Shown here in pieces: positions 8,284 through 16,887 of a stretch of DNA of 64,000 bases. The position numbers were made by a program, and so were the translations under genes. Every line of letters begins with the position of its first letter. Positions within the stretch are counted from its first letter, which is position 1. Below the pieces are notes generated by a model, which searched no databases, was not told the DNA's origin, and saw only the letters and a program-made list of their open reading frames with translations. Source of the DNA: VAZQ01 sp035293945 (GTDB lineage Bacteria > Pseudomonadota > Alphaproteobacteria > Rhizobiales > Xanthobacteraceae); contig DATGLV010000041.1 of assembly GCA_035293945.1 (NCBI GenBank), positions 1 to 64,000 of the forward strand, written 5' to 3'.

Positions 8284-9282
8284 ATGACGCGAACCTTGTT
8301 CAGCCGCCGTTGTTTGGTCCAAGCGAGCGCAGTTGGCGTCGCCGGCTGGGCGGTTTCGCGGCGCGCATTGGCTGTCGGTGGGCCGGTCGAGAAGCGACGC
8401 CTTACCCTCGGCATTCCGGTCGATGCAGCGAGCTTCCTTCCGGTCTATGTGGCGGTGGCGCGGACCTTCAAGGAGCAGGGGCTCACCGTCGACCTCATCA
8501 GCTTTCGCGGCGACGCCGAGGTCGCACAGGCGCTCGCAGGCAATTCCGTCGATATTTCACTGCAGTCGCTCGACGGCCTGATCAACCTGATCAATGCCGG
8601 CCAAAGCGTGCGCGGCTTCTATGCCGGGTTCTATCAATCCGACTTCGCCTTCCTGGCGCAATCCAGAATCAAGCACTGGCAGGATTTGAAGGGAGGCACT
8701 GCGGGCGTGTCGACCTTCGGCTCGCTCACCGATCAACTCACCCGCTACATGCTCAAGCGCAATGGCCTCGAGCCCGAGAAAGACGTGGAGATCGTGCAGG
8801 CCGGCACCACCGCGGCCATGCTGCAGGCCATGAAGGCGGGCAGGCTGACACTCGCGATCCTATCGCCGCCGTTCAAATGGATGGCGCAAGAAGCCGGCTT
8901 CGCTCTGCTCGGCGTGCAGAGCGATATCGCCCCACAATGGCCCAAGCACGCCTATCTCGCCAAGGAAAAATTCATCGACGACAATCACGAGACGCTGCGG
9001 GCCTTTCTGCGCGCCCATGTGTCGGCCTTGCGGCTGGCTCGAGCGGAGCCGATGATGGCCATCGATCTGCTGGCCGAACGGCTCAAATGGAGCAAGGAAT
9101 ACGCCGCGCGCGCCTATGCGGAGACGATCCCGGCCTATGACGAGCGCGGCCGCCTGCCGGAGACCCATATGGACGTCTTCTGGAGAATCGAGATCGCCGG
9201 CGGCAGCGTGAAAGAAGCATGGCCCAGCGACAGGCTGATCGATGATCGCTTCATCAAAAGCTTCGCCGAATGGGCACCGTGA
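8284..9282 (+). CDS. NitT/TauT-type ABC transporter substrate-binding protein (Tat-type leader)
   Basis: A 332-residue periplasmic binding protein of the SsuA/ThiY/NMT1-like group. The leader contains SRRCLVQASAVGVAG, a Tat-like twin Arg. The mature part shows LGIPVDAASFLPVYVAVARTF, the usual opening in which the partner enzyme or ligand is approached, then a long alpha/beta binding core to the C-terminus. It starts five bases after the nitroreductase stop codon, so it belongs to the same transcript. No ABC permease or ATPase gene is in the window. The ligand is unknown; aromatic sulfonates, taurine, pyrimidines or phthalate-like acids are known for relatives. Confidence 0.82.
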   Translation: MTRTLFSRRCLVQASAVGVAGWAVSRRALAVGGPVEKRRLTLGIPVDAASFLPVYVAVARTFKEQGLTVDLISFRGDAEVAQALAGNSVDISLQSLDGLINLINAGQSVRGFYAGFYQSDFAFLAQSRIKHWQDLKGGTAGVSTFGSLTDQLTRYMLKRNGLEPEKDVEIVQAGTTAAMLQAMKAGRLTLAILSPPFKWMAQEAGFALLGVQSDIAPQWPKHAYLAKEKFIDDNHETLRAFLRAHVSALRLARAEPMMAIDLLAERLKWSKEYAARAYAETIPAYDERGRLPETHMDVFWRIEIAGGSVKEAWPSDRLIDDRFIKSFAEWAP

Positions 9283-9299
9283 TGCAGGGAGGAAGCAGA

Positions 9300-10460
9300 A
9301 TGAGCGAACTTCATAAGCAAACGCGTTCGAACCGCGTCGTCTCCGCGCAAGCAGGGACCCACATCCCACTTGCTATCGATAGGCTGCGGACCATGGGTCC
9401 CGGCTCGTCGTTTCGCTTGGCCGGGACGACGCGTAGCTTTTGGCGCACACTAGGCGCAATCTTGGCGGTCTGTGCCACGCTCTCGCCTTCATCTATCGAC
9501 GCCGTCCGTGCCGCCGATACCGACCCGTGCGACAGTCTGGTGCCGGCCGCGATCGGCGGCCCGCTGCTGCCTGCGAGCAGCGAGATCGCAGTGTTCCGCT
9601 GGCTCGCCAACGCGAACTACGAGCTCGATCATCGCGGACAGATCTTCCTGTTCGACACCTACTTCAACCGCAAGGCGCGCAACCGGCCGCTCGGCTTTGC
9701 GGCCGAGGACGTGAAGCGGGCAAGCGTGATTTTTCTCGGGCACGGTCATTTCGATCACATGTCGGATGTGGTTCCGGTAGCAGCGCAGACGGGAGCGCCG
9801 GTGGTCGGCGCGCCCATCACCATCGAGACCGCGCTCAAGATGGGGCTGCCTGCCAAGCAGGCAATCACTGTCTCAGGCGGCGAGACGCTGCATTTTGGCG
9901 ATGTCACCGTCGACATCGCCCTCGCCCACCACAGCCAGCCGGCACCCGGCATCCAGGAAGCGCTCGACAATCTCTACAAGGTGGAGCTGCGCCGCGACAC
10001 ACCGGATGAAGCCGCGCTCAGCGAGGCGGTGCGGGCACGCGGCACGTTCTCGCCCGACGTGCTCGACAAGGGCACGCTCGCTTTTGCGCTCACCTTTCCG
10101 AACGGATTCAAAGTGCTGATGCTCGACAGCGCCGGTCCGATCACCGATGGCGACCGCAAGCTTGCCGAGAAGATCGGCCCGGTGGATGTCGCCTCGATCG
10201 CCTATCAGGCGCACGCGGTGGCCGAGCGGCAGGTGGCCGAGACCTTCCCGCTGGTGCAGCTGTTCCATCCCAAGCTCTATCTGCCGTCGCATCATGACGC
10301 GAGCTTCGGCAGCTGGATCGACCTCGGCATCGAGCCGCTCCTCGAGAAGATCCGCGACGAGATGCCGGATACGCGTTTCGTTGCACCGCTCTATCGCAGC
10401 GCGATTTGTGTCGCGACCAGCGGGCAGAGCCGCGGATCGATCACCAAGTTCCGTTATTGA
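9300..10460 (+). CDS. metallo-beta-lactamase-fold hydrolase (UlaG-like) with a repeat-derived N-terminal insert
   Basis: A 386-residue MBL-fold protein. The metal motif HGHFDH (residues 148-153) and later HHSQP, LMLDSAGP and SHHDASFGSW fit the UlaG-like/L-ascorbate-lactonase-type hydrolase group. A good ribosome site, GGAGG seven bases before the ATG at 9300, fixes the start. Residues 12-44 are encoded by a palindromic repeat (9334-9431). The hydrophobic leader SFWRTLGAILAVCATL and an Ala-x-Ala cleavage site come only after that insert, at about residues 46-71. The insert therefore pushes a signal peptide inwards, and export may be impaired or may use ATG 9393 instead. Confidence 0.8.
   Translation: MSELHKQTRSNRVVSAQAGTHIPLAIDRLRTMGPGSSFRLAGTTRSFWRTLGAILAVCATLSPSSIDAVRAADTDPCDSLVPAAIGGPLLPASSEIAVFRWLANANYELDHRGQIFLFDTYFNRKARNRPLGFAAEDVKRASVIFLGHGHFDHMSDVVPVAAQTGAPVVGAPITIETALKMGLPAKQAITVSGGETLHFGDVTVDIALAHHSQPAPGIQEALDNLYKVELRRDTPDEAALSEAVRARGTFSPDVLDKGTLAFALTFPNGFKVLMLDSAGPITDGDRKLAEKIGPVDVASIAYQAHAVAERQVAETFPLVQLFHPKLYLPSHHDASFGSWIDLGIEPLLEKIRDEMPDTRFVAPLYRSAICVATSGQSRGSITKFRY
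9334..9431. repeat. palindromic intergenic-type repeat lying inside a coding sequence
   Basis: Two arms in inverted orientation. The left arm, GTCGTC ... CAGGGACCCA, covers about 9336-9361. The right arm, TGGGTCCCGG ... GGGACGAC, covers about 9394-9430. The arms are identical over GGGACCCA and GTCGTC and looser between them. The composition and motifs resemble short palindromic repeats common between genes in Bradyrhizobium-like genomes. Here the element is read in frame by the metallo-beta-lactamase-fold gene without creating a stop codon. Confidence 0.75.
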
Positions 10461-10517
10461 GCTTCGCCGGCGTCAACAAAATGAGCTTGGCGCAGCGTCG
10501 CGCGGGAACATAAGCCC

Positions 10518-11558
10518 ATGCCATACCGCACAGGCGCGGCGGTCCTCTTGGGCCTGCTCTGGCTTACAGCGGTCGTGCGCGCGCAGCCGACGGAGGAATT
10601 TTTCCGCGGCAAGAAGGAGCTCAATTTGGTGACCAGCTCCGCAGCCGGCGGGGGATATGACTCATATAGCCGGCTGCTGGCGCGCTACATGAGCCGATAC
10701 CTGCCCGGCAACCCCACCATCGTGGTCCAGAACATGCTGGGCGGCGGTGGCATCCGGGCCGCCAATTACATCTATAACGTGGCGCCTCGCGACGGCACCG
10801 TCTTCGCCCTGATCGATCGCGGGATTCCGACGGCACCGCTTCTATATGGCGACAAATCACAAGGTCGCTTCGACGCGGTGCGCTTTTCCTGGATCGGCAG
10901 CGTCATGCGTGAGACCGGGATGGGCGTGATGTCGACGCAGTCAGCGGTCGGCAGCATCGAGGAGGCGCGGTCACACCCGATGTTCTTCGGCGCAACCGGC
11001 CCGGAAACCGATCCGGCCATGTATGCGCGCCTCACCAACGAGCTGCTCGGCACCAAGATCAGGGTTATCAACGGTTACAAGGGGCAGCCCGAAGAATTTC
11101 AAGCCATGGAGAAAGGCGAGCTCGACGGATTGTTCATGAGCGGATGGTCGGGACCGGGTCGCACCTACGTGCGCGACCAGATCGGCAAGGGGAAGATGCG
11201 GCTCCTGGTACAGATGGCGCCGGCGCGCGATCCGCAGCATCCGGAGACACCAACCATCATGGACCTGGTGAGCGCGCCGCTCGATCGCCAGATCGTGGCG
11301 CTGGTGATGGACCGTGTTTCGCTCGGACGCCCGGTGGTGGCGCCGCCGGAGCTTGCGCCTGATCGCCTCGAGCTCATGCGCGCTGCGTTTCGACAGGCGA
11401 TCGAGGACCCCGAATTGCGCGCGGACGCGGAACGGCAGCGGCTTGCCATCGATCCGGTTTATGGAGCCGAGGCGCAAGTCATCATCGGCCGCCTCTATGG
11501 GTCGCCGGCCGAAGTCGTCGAGCGTTTGCGCAGGATCGTGCAATTCACGGAGCCATAG
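10518..11558 (+). CDS. TTT/Bug-like periplasmic solute-binding protein, long clade
   Basis: A 346-residue secreted protein with signal peptide AVLLGLLWLTAVVRAQPTEE. It belongs to a Bug-like clade seen five times in this window. Family marks here are EEFFRGKKELNLVTSSAAGGG, then YDSYSRLLARYMSRYLPGNP, QNMLGGGGIRAANYIY and APRDGTVFALID, with a GYKGQPEEFQAMEKGELDG ligand-side segment. No TctA/TctB partner gene is nearby. It lies 57 bases after the metallo-beta-lactamase-fold gene on the same strand, and may be the last gene of the 5957-11558 series. Confidence 0.82.
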   Translation: MPYRTGAAVLLGLLWLTAVVRAQPTEEFFRGKKELNLVTSSAAGGGYDSYSRLLARYMSRYLPGNPTIVVQNMLGGGGIRAANYIYNVAPRDGTVFALIDRGIPTAPLLYGDKSQGRFDAVRFSWIGSVMRETGMGVMSTQSAVGSIEEARSHPMFFGATGPETDPAMYARLTNELLGTKIRVINGYKGQPEEFQAMEKGELDGLFMSGWSGPGRTYVRDQIGKGKMRLLVQMAPARDPQHPETPTIMDLVSAPLDRQIVALVMDRVSLGRPVVAPPELAPDRLELMRAAFRQAIEDPELRADAERQRLAIDPVYGAEAQVIIGRLYGSPAEVVERLRRIVQFTEP

Positions 11559-11573
11559 TTGTGGTGCGAGCTT

Positions 11574-12389
11574 TCACAGCCGCGCGCGGCCAGCAAGCTG
11601 GTCAAGCGCAGCCGCGATCTCATCCGGCCGCTCCAGCGGCGTCAGATGCCGCGCGCCCGGAAGCACAGTCAGGGTCGATCCCGCAATGCCTTTATGCATG
11701 GCCTGCGCCATGGCGAGAGGGGTCGCATAATCTTCTTCTCCCACCAGGATGGCGGTGGGCGCCGTGATCGAGGTGAGGCCTGAGCGCAGGTCGCAAGCGC
11801 CCAGCATGCGGCAAGTCGCGGCATAAGCCTCCGCATCGTTGCGCACGAAAATGTCGACGGACTCCGCGACGACCTGCGGGTTGTCGGCACGGAACTTGTC
11901 GGAAAACCAGCGCGTCACCTGAAAATCGGTCAGCTTCGCCAAGCCCCCGGTGAGCGCTGCGCTCGCCCGCTGCTCCCAGTTCTTCGGCGCGTCCGGGCCA
12001 TACCAGGCGGTGGTATCGATGAGTCCCAAGGCGGCGACGCGCTTTGCTTGGCGGATCGCAAAGGCGAGCGCAATACAGCCGCCCATAGATGCCCCTGCCA
12101 CGACTGCGGTGCTCCAGCCGACCGCGTCCATGAGTGCGGCGAGATCGTCGGCGTGCGCTTCGACCGTCACCGAGCCTCTCGGTTTATCGGAGCGACCGTG
12201 GCCGCGGCAGTCGTAGGTGAGCACGCAGGCGCTTACTCCCAGCCGCTCGACGACCGGAGTCCAGAACGAGTGATCCATGGCGAGCGAGTGGATGAGCGCG
12301 ATGCGGCGGGCGGCGGAAGGATCGCCATGCAGCGCGTAGCCGAGGCGCGTGCCGTCGCGCAGCTTGGCATATTGATCTGAGCCTGACAT
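11574..12389 (-). CDS. alpha/beta hydrolase, 3-oxoadipate enol-lactonase-like
   Basis: A 271-residue alpha/beta hydrolase. It shows the oxyanion segment ALIHSLAMDHSFW, the DCRGHGRSDKP signature, the nucleophile elbow GASMGG (Ser about residue 101), the acid in VGEEDYATP and the His in GARHLTPLERP. This pattern is typical of PcaD-like enol-lactonases and related C-C hydrolases, which would fit a catabolic setting. A strong ribosome site (GGGAGG, seven bases before the ATG) supports the start. It faces the preceding plus-strand gene, with 15 bases between the two stop codons. It shares a 257-base divergent promoter region with the binding-protein gene at 12647. Confidence 0.83.
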   Translation of the reverse strand: MSGSDQYAKLRDGTRLGYALHGDPSAARRIALIHSLAMDHSFWTPVVERLGVSACVLTYDCRGHGRSDKPRGSVTVEAHADDLAALMDAVGWSTAVVAGASMGGCIALAFAIRQAKRVAALGLIDTTAWYGPDAPKNWEQRASAALTGGLAKLTDFQVTRWFSDKFRADNPQVVAESVDIFVRNDAEAYAATCRMLGACDLRSGLTSITAPTAILVGEEDYATPLAMAQAMHKGIAGSTLTVLPGARHLTPLERPDEIAAALDQLAGRARL

Positions 12390-12646
12390 CGCGCTCCCTC
12401 CCTACGATCCTTCCTGATGTGCCTCGAACCGGGAAGCTGTGCAAATTTCGCAAACCGTCGCACCGTTAAGCATTAATGAATGGTTTGCAAAAGCGGTTAC
12501 CAAACACTTGGCGCAATCCGGAAAACCAGAATAGATTGCCTCCGTGAAGGCTATGAGGGGTGCACACGCGCTGCAGAAGCGCCGTGCTCGCCGCAACCAT
12601 AGCGCGATGAAAACGCCTGCCGGATAAATTTCGAGGAGTGCGGCAA

Positions 12647-13660
12647 ATGCGATTTGCAGAGCTTCGTGCAAGCGTTGTGATTGCGGCCTTGCTCGCGACG
12701 GCCACCACGCCGCCGCCCGCTTCCGCCGCGGACGCGATCAAGCTCGCGGCCATTACCCGCACGGTATTCTACGTTCCGCTCTGGGTCGCCATGCACCGCG
12801 GCTTCCTCACCGACGAGGGCCTCGACGTCGAAGTCACGTTCTATGACAATGCCGGCCACACCGACCAGATGCTGCGCAACAATGAGGTGCAGCTGGTGCT
12901 GCGCTCACCGGAAGCCTCGATGATGGACTCCTATCGGGGCGGCAGCCTGCGCGTCATCGCCGGGGGCGTGAGCAAGCTTCCGCACTTCATCATTGCGCAG
13001 CCCTGGATCAAGACACTCGATCAACTGCGGGGCGCCAATTTCGGGGTGCTCTCCGCCAAGGAAGGCACCACCTATATCGTTCAGGACATCGCCAAGGCCG
13101 TCGGGCTCTCGCCATCAGACTACAAGATCACGGTGGTGGGCGGCTCGCCGACCCGTTGGAAGCTGCTGCAGGAAGGTAAGATCGACGTGGGTCTGCAGCC
13201 CATTCCCAACAGCTACGAGGCGGAAGCGGCCGGCTTCACCAATCTGGGTTCAGCCATCAAATTTGTCCCCGACTGGCAGTTCACCAGTGTGAACGTCGAC
13301 GAGAAGTGGGCCGAGCCGCATCGCGACATCGTGGTGCGTTTCCTGCGCGCCTTGCAGCACGGCCGTGACTACATGCGCACCAATCCGCGCGAGAGCGCCG
13401 AGATTGCCGCCAAGGAGCTCAACACCAAGGTCGATCTCGCCGTCCGCATGCTGGCCGACGTAGAGAAATACGGCATGTTGGACACCCAAACGGCCCTCAA
13501 TATGCCGGGCCTCGAACGAATTTTCGTGACCTTGGTGAAGAGCGGCGACATCGCGCCCGATGCCAAGTTCGATCCCAAGGTCTTCACCGACATCAGCTAT
13601 TGGGAAGCGAGCCACGCGGAGCCCGCGGTCACAGCGACCATTCCCCCGCGCACGCCCTAG
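12647..13660 (+). CDS. NitT/TauT-type ABC transporter substrate-binding protein
   Basis: A 337-residue binding protein with a Sec signal peptide (VVIAALLATATTPPPASAAD) and mature start IKLAAITRTVFYVPLWVAM, typical of NMT1/SsuA-like receptors. The ATG at 12647 is preceded by CGAGGAG at eight bases, which is better than the GTG at 12638. It is paralogous in fold to the gene at 8284. No ABC permease or ATPase gene is present nearby, so it is either an orphan receptor or works with a distant transporter. It is transcribed divergently from the alpha/beta hydrolase, a common arrangement for linked functions. Confidence 0.83.
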   Translation: MRFAELRASVVIAALLATATTPPPASAADAIKLAAITRTVFYVPLWVAMHRGFLTDEGLDVEVTFYDNAGHTDQMLRNNEVQLVLRSPEASMMDSYRGGSLRVIAGGVSKLPHFIIAQPWIKTLDQLRGANFGVLSAKEGTTYIVQDIAKAVGLSPSDYKITVVGGSPTRWKLLQEGKIDVGLQPIPNSYEAEAAGFTNLGSAIKFVPDWQFTSVNVDEKWAEPHRDIVVRFLRALQHGRDYMRTNPRESAEIAAKELNTKVDLAVRMLADVEKYGMLDTQTALNMPGLERIFVTLVKSGDIAPDAKFDPKVFTDISYWEASHAEPAVTATIPPRTP

Positions 13661-13921
13661 TAGAGACCCCTCGCCGATCAAATTCCGACGAGCCGCGCGG
13701 CGCGGGCACCGGGATTTTCTCCGGCATTCCTACGAGCTTTTGCTGGTCCGATTAGGACCCGGTTAAGCCTAAACCCATTATCCGCCTGTCCGCGTCAGCA
13801 TTTGAACGCCTCCGCAATCCGGGTCGCGCTTAACTATACCCGGCGACGGCGACCTTTCGGCGGATGTGATTGTTCGCGACCAACAACAAATCCGCCTCGT
13901 GCAACGAGGATCTTCTCTATC

Positions 13922-16816
13922 ATGTTCCGCGGCATTCGAACGCGGCTCCTGGGCCTGGTCGTCGCCACGGTGGTCCCGTTCACCGCGCTGATCGGGGCCG
14001 GCCTGTGGAATCAATGGCGCAGCGATCAGGCGCAAGCGTCTCGCAGCGCGCTGATCGAAGCGCGCCTCCTGGCGGCGCGCCTGGATGACCAGATCCGCGA
14101 GCTCGACAATCTTCTGGTAGGCTTGAGCCAGGCAGTATCGGTCAATCCACAGGATATCCAGGCCAACGACCTGGCGTTACGCCGCGCCAAGAGCGAGCTT
14201 CCGGATTACATCGGCAGTCTCCTGCTGTCGGCACCCGACGGGGGGAATATCGGCACCTCGTTCGAGCCAGCCGCGGAAGGCCGCACCTATATCGGCGATC
14301 GCGATTATTTCCGCGCGATCGTGGCGAACCGCGGCGGCGTGGCCGTGGGCGACCCGGTACACGGCCGCACCACCGGCAATTGGGTGACATCGGTGGCGCG
14401 CGGGCTGAAGACGCCGGACGGGCGGCTGACAGCGGTGCTCGGCGTCGGGATCCAGCTCGAGCAGTTCCAACGCGCGCTCACCGTGAACGAGCTCCCGGCC
14501 GACAGCATCGTCCAGATCATCAACGCCGACGGCAGGGTCATTCTGCGCAGCGACAGCATCGCGGACTGGGCCGGCCGGAAGCTGCGCGATTATGAGCTCA
14601 CCGCTCTGCACGCAGCCTCGAAGCAGGCAAGCGCCTCGGTGCTCTGGCCCGATCACGTCGAGCGTATCACCGGCTCGGCCGCCATGGTGGAAACGCCGTG
14701 GCTGGTTTCGGTCGGCCTGCCCAAGCAGACCGTGCTGTCCAATGTGGTCTCGCGCCTGTCTTGGGGCGCGGCCGCGAGCTTGATCACACTGCTGGTGGCG
14801 CTCGCAATTGCGTCGGCATTCTCAGCCCGCATCATAAGCCCGCTGCAGCAGCTCAGCGCCGACGCCTCTGCACTCGCCGCCGGCGAGCTTACCCACCGCA
14901 CCGCCGTCGACACGAAGGACGAGGTCGGCGCGCTGGCGCTGACGTTCAATACTATGGCGGCTGCGCTGGAGGAGCGGCATCGCGAGCTCGATCAGGCGCG
15001 CGAAGCGGCGTTCGCCGAAGCGATCGAGCGAGCCCGGCTTGAGCAGCAGGAGCGACAGTCGAAGGAAACGCTCGCCGCTGTGATCGATGCCTCACCGGTC
15101 GCGGTTGTTTGTTCCGACACCGAGCGCAACGTCGTGCTTTGGAGCCGCGCCGCCGAGACTATCTTCGGCTATAGCGCCGAAGAGACCATGGGCCGGCCCA
15201 ACAAGCTGGTACCGCCCGAAGCCATGGCCGAATCGCAATCGCTGTTCGAGCGCTGCCTGCGCGGCGAAGTGATCCGCGACCTCGAGGTCAAACGGCGGCG
15301 CAAGGACGGCTCGATGGTCGATATCCGGCTCGCCGCTACGCCGGTGTACGATTCCGGCGGCAAGGCCCGCGGCGTGGTCTGGACCTATGATGACATAACC
15401 TTGCGAAAGAAGGCCGAGCGCCAGCTCAACCAGATCGCCCATTACGATCAGCTGACTGGACTGCCCAACCGGGTATCGCTGAAGAACGAGCTGGCGAGTC
15501 TACTGTCTATCGCCGACGGACGCGCGGCGCACTCGATCGCACTTTTCGATCTCGACGGGTTCAAGGACGTCAACGACACCGATGGCCATTCGACCGGCGA
15601 CGAGCTGCTGGTCGAGGTGGCGCGGCGCATGAGCTGCACGGTGGGCGATGCGGGGCGCGTGTATCGCTTGGGCGGCGATGAATTCGTCGTCGTCATTCCG
15701 GATTGCGGCGATCCGCGGCGGGTCACGCTGCTGGTCGAGTCGATGCTGCACCGCCTGGCGGAGCCCATTGAGATCAATGAGCACATCCTGCACATCGGCG
15801 GCAGTGCCGGCATCGCCATCGCGCCGCTCGACGGCACCTCGGTCGACGAGCTGATCGCCAATGCGGATCTCGCGCTCTACAAGGCGAAGGCGGATGGCGG
15901 ACGCACCTATCGGTTATTCGTTCCGCTTCTGCGCGCGCAGGCGCAGACCCGGCGCGGGCTGCAGGTCGAGCTCAGGCGGGCATTCGACGAAAGCGAGTTC
16001 GAGCTGCATTTTCAGCCGTACATCCGCCTGGCCGACGATGCGGTGGTCGGCGCCGAGGCGCTGCTGCGGTGGCGGCATCCGCAGCGCGGTCTGGTCGGCC
16101 CGGGCGCCTTCATCCAAACCCTGGCGGAGAGCTCACTCGCCTCGGCGGTCGGCGCCTGGATCATCCGGGACGCCTGCGCGAAGACCGCCGCCTGGCGTGC
16201 CATGGGGCTTTCGCTTAATCGCATCAGCGTCAATCTGTTCCCGGCGCAATGCCGGGACCGGTCTCTGATTGTCGATATCGAGGACGCTTTGCAGATGAGC
16301 GGCCTGTCCGCCGACATGCTCGAGCTAGAGATCAGCGAGACTTTCGCCTTGCAAAACGACGATGCGATCGTGCCTCTCCAGGAGTTGCACGATCGCGGCA
16401 TCAAGCTCGCATTCGACGACTTCGGGACCGGCTATGCTTCGCTCAGCTATCTGACCAAGTTCCCGGTCTCGCGCATCAAGATCGACCGCAGTTTCATCAC
16501 CAAGGTCACCGAAGACGCTGAGAATGCCGCCATCGTCCGCTCTCTCATCGCCATGGCACACAATCTCAGCCTCGGCATTATCGCCGAGGGCGTAGAGACT
16601 GAAGCGCAGGCGCGATTTCTGCTGGAGGAGCGCTGCGAGGAAGCGCAGGGCTTTCTCTACGCCAAGCCGCTGTCCGCCGCCGATTTCGAAGCATATTTGC
16701 GCAATCGGCGGCTGGCGGCACACGTCGCGCGTCCGCAGCAGAAGCCGCTTTACCGCAGCATCAGCAACCTGCCGCGACCCTATGCCCGCTCGAGCCGCAA
16801 GGGTCCGCGCGCTTAG
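13922..16816 (+). CDS. membrane dCACHE-HAMP-PAS-GGDEF-EAL cyclic-di-GMP protein
   Basis: A 964-residue signalling protein. Order: membrane helix (about 9-29), periplasmic CACHE-type sensor (about 35-280), second membrane helix (about 285-310), HAMP, PAS (ETLAAVIDASPVAVVCSDTE onward), GGDEF and EAL. The GGDEF motif is intact (584-588). The EAL motif is intact (Glu712), and VNLF, DDFGTGYASLSYL (Asp832-833) and EGVETE, used for metal binding and catalysis, are also kept. Both synthesis and breakdown of c-di-GMP are therefore possible. I chose ATG 13922 (MFRGIRTRLLG) because the 40 residues encoded upstream are low-quality. It stands alone, converging on an MFS gene. Confidence 0.9.
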   Translation: MFRGIRTRLLGLVVATVVPFTALIGAGLWNQWRSDQAQASRSALIEARLLAARLDDQIRELDNLLVGLSQAVSVNPQDIQANDLALRRAKSELPDYIGSLLLSAPDGGNIGTSFEPAAEGRTYIGDRDYFRAIVANRGGVAVGDPVHGRTTGNWVTSVARGLKTPDGRLTAVLGVGIQLEQFQRALTVNELPADSIVQIINADGRVILRSDSIADWAGRKLRDYELTALHAASKQASASVLWPDHVERITGSAAMVETPWLVSVGLPKQTVLSNVVSRLSWGAAASLITLLVALAIASAFSARIISPLQQLSADASALAAGELTHRTAVDTKDEVGALALTFNTMAAALEERHRELDQAREAAFAEAIERARLEQQERQSKETLAAVIDASPVAVVCSDTERNVVLWSRAAETIFGYSAEETMGRPNKLVPPEAMAESQSLFERCLRGEVIRDLEVKRRRKDGSMVDIRLAATPVYDSGGKARGVVWTYDDITLRKKAERQLNQIAHYDQLTGLPNRVSLKNELASLLSIADGRAAHSIALFDLDGFKDVNDTDGHSTGDELLVEVARRMSCTVGDAGRVYRLGGDEFVVVIPDCGDPRRVTLLVESMLHRLAEPIEINEHILHIGGSAGIAIAPLDGTSVDELIANADLALYKAKADGGRTYRLFVPLLRAQAQTRRGLQVELRRAFDESEFELHFQPYIRLADDAVVGAEALLRWRHPQRGLVGPGAFIQTLAESSLASAVGAWIIRDACAKTAAWRAMGLSLNRISVNLFPAQCRDRSLIVDIEDALQMSGLSADMLELEISETFALQNDDAIVPLQELHDRGIKLAFDDFGTGYASLSYLTKFPVSRIKIDRSFITKVTEDAENAAIVRSLIAMAHNLSLGIIAEGVETEAQARFLLEERCEEAQGFLYAKPLSAADFEAYLRNRRLAAHVARPQQKPLYRSISNLPRPYARSSRKGPRA

Positions 16817-16887
16817 CGCATGTCCCGCAAAGATTGCCCTTCCGAAAGCGAGGGTGCGGTTTCAGCGAAGAAGGAGATGCGCACAGG

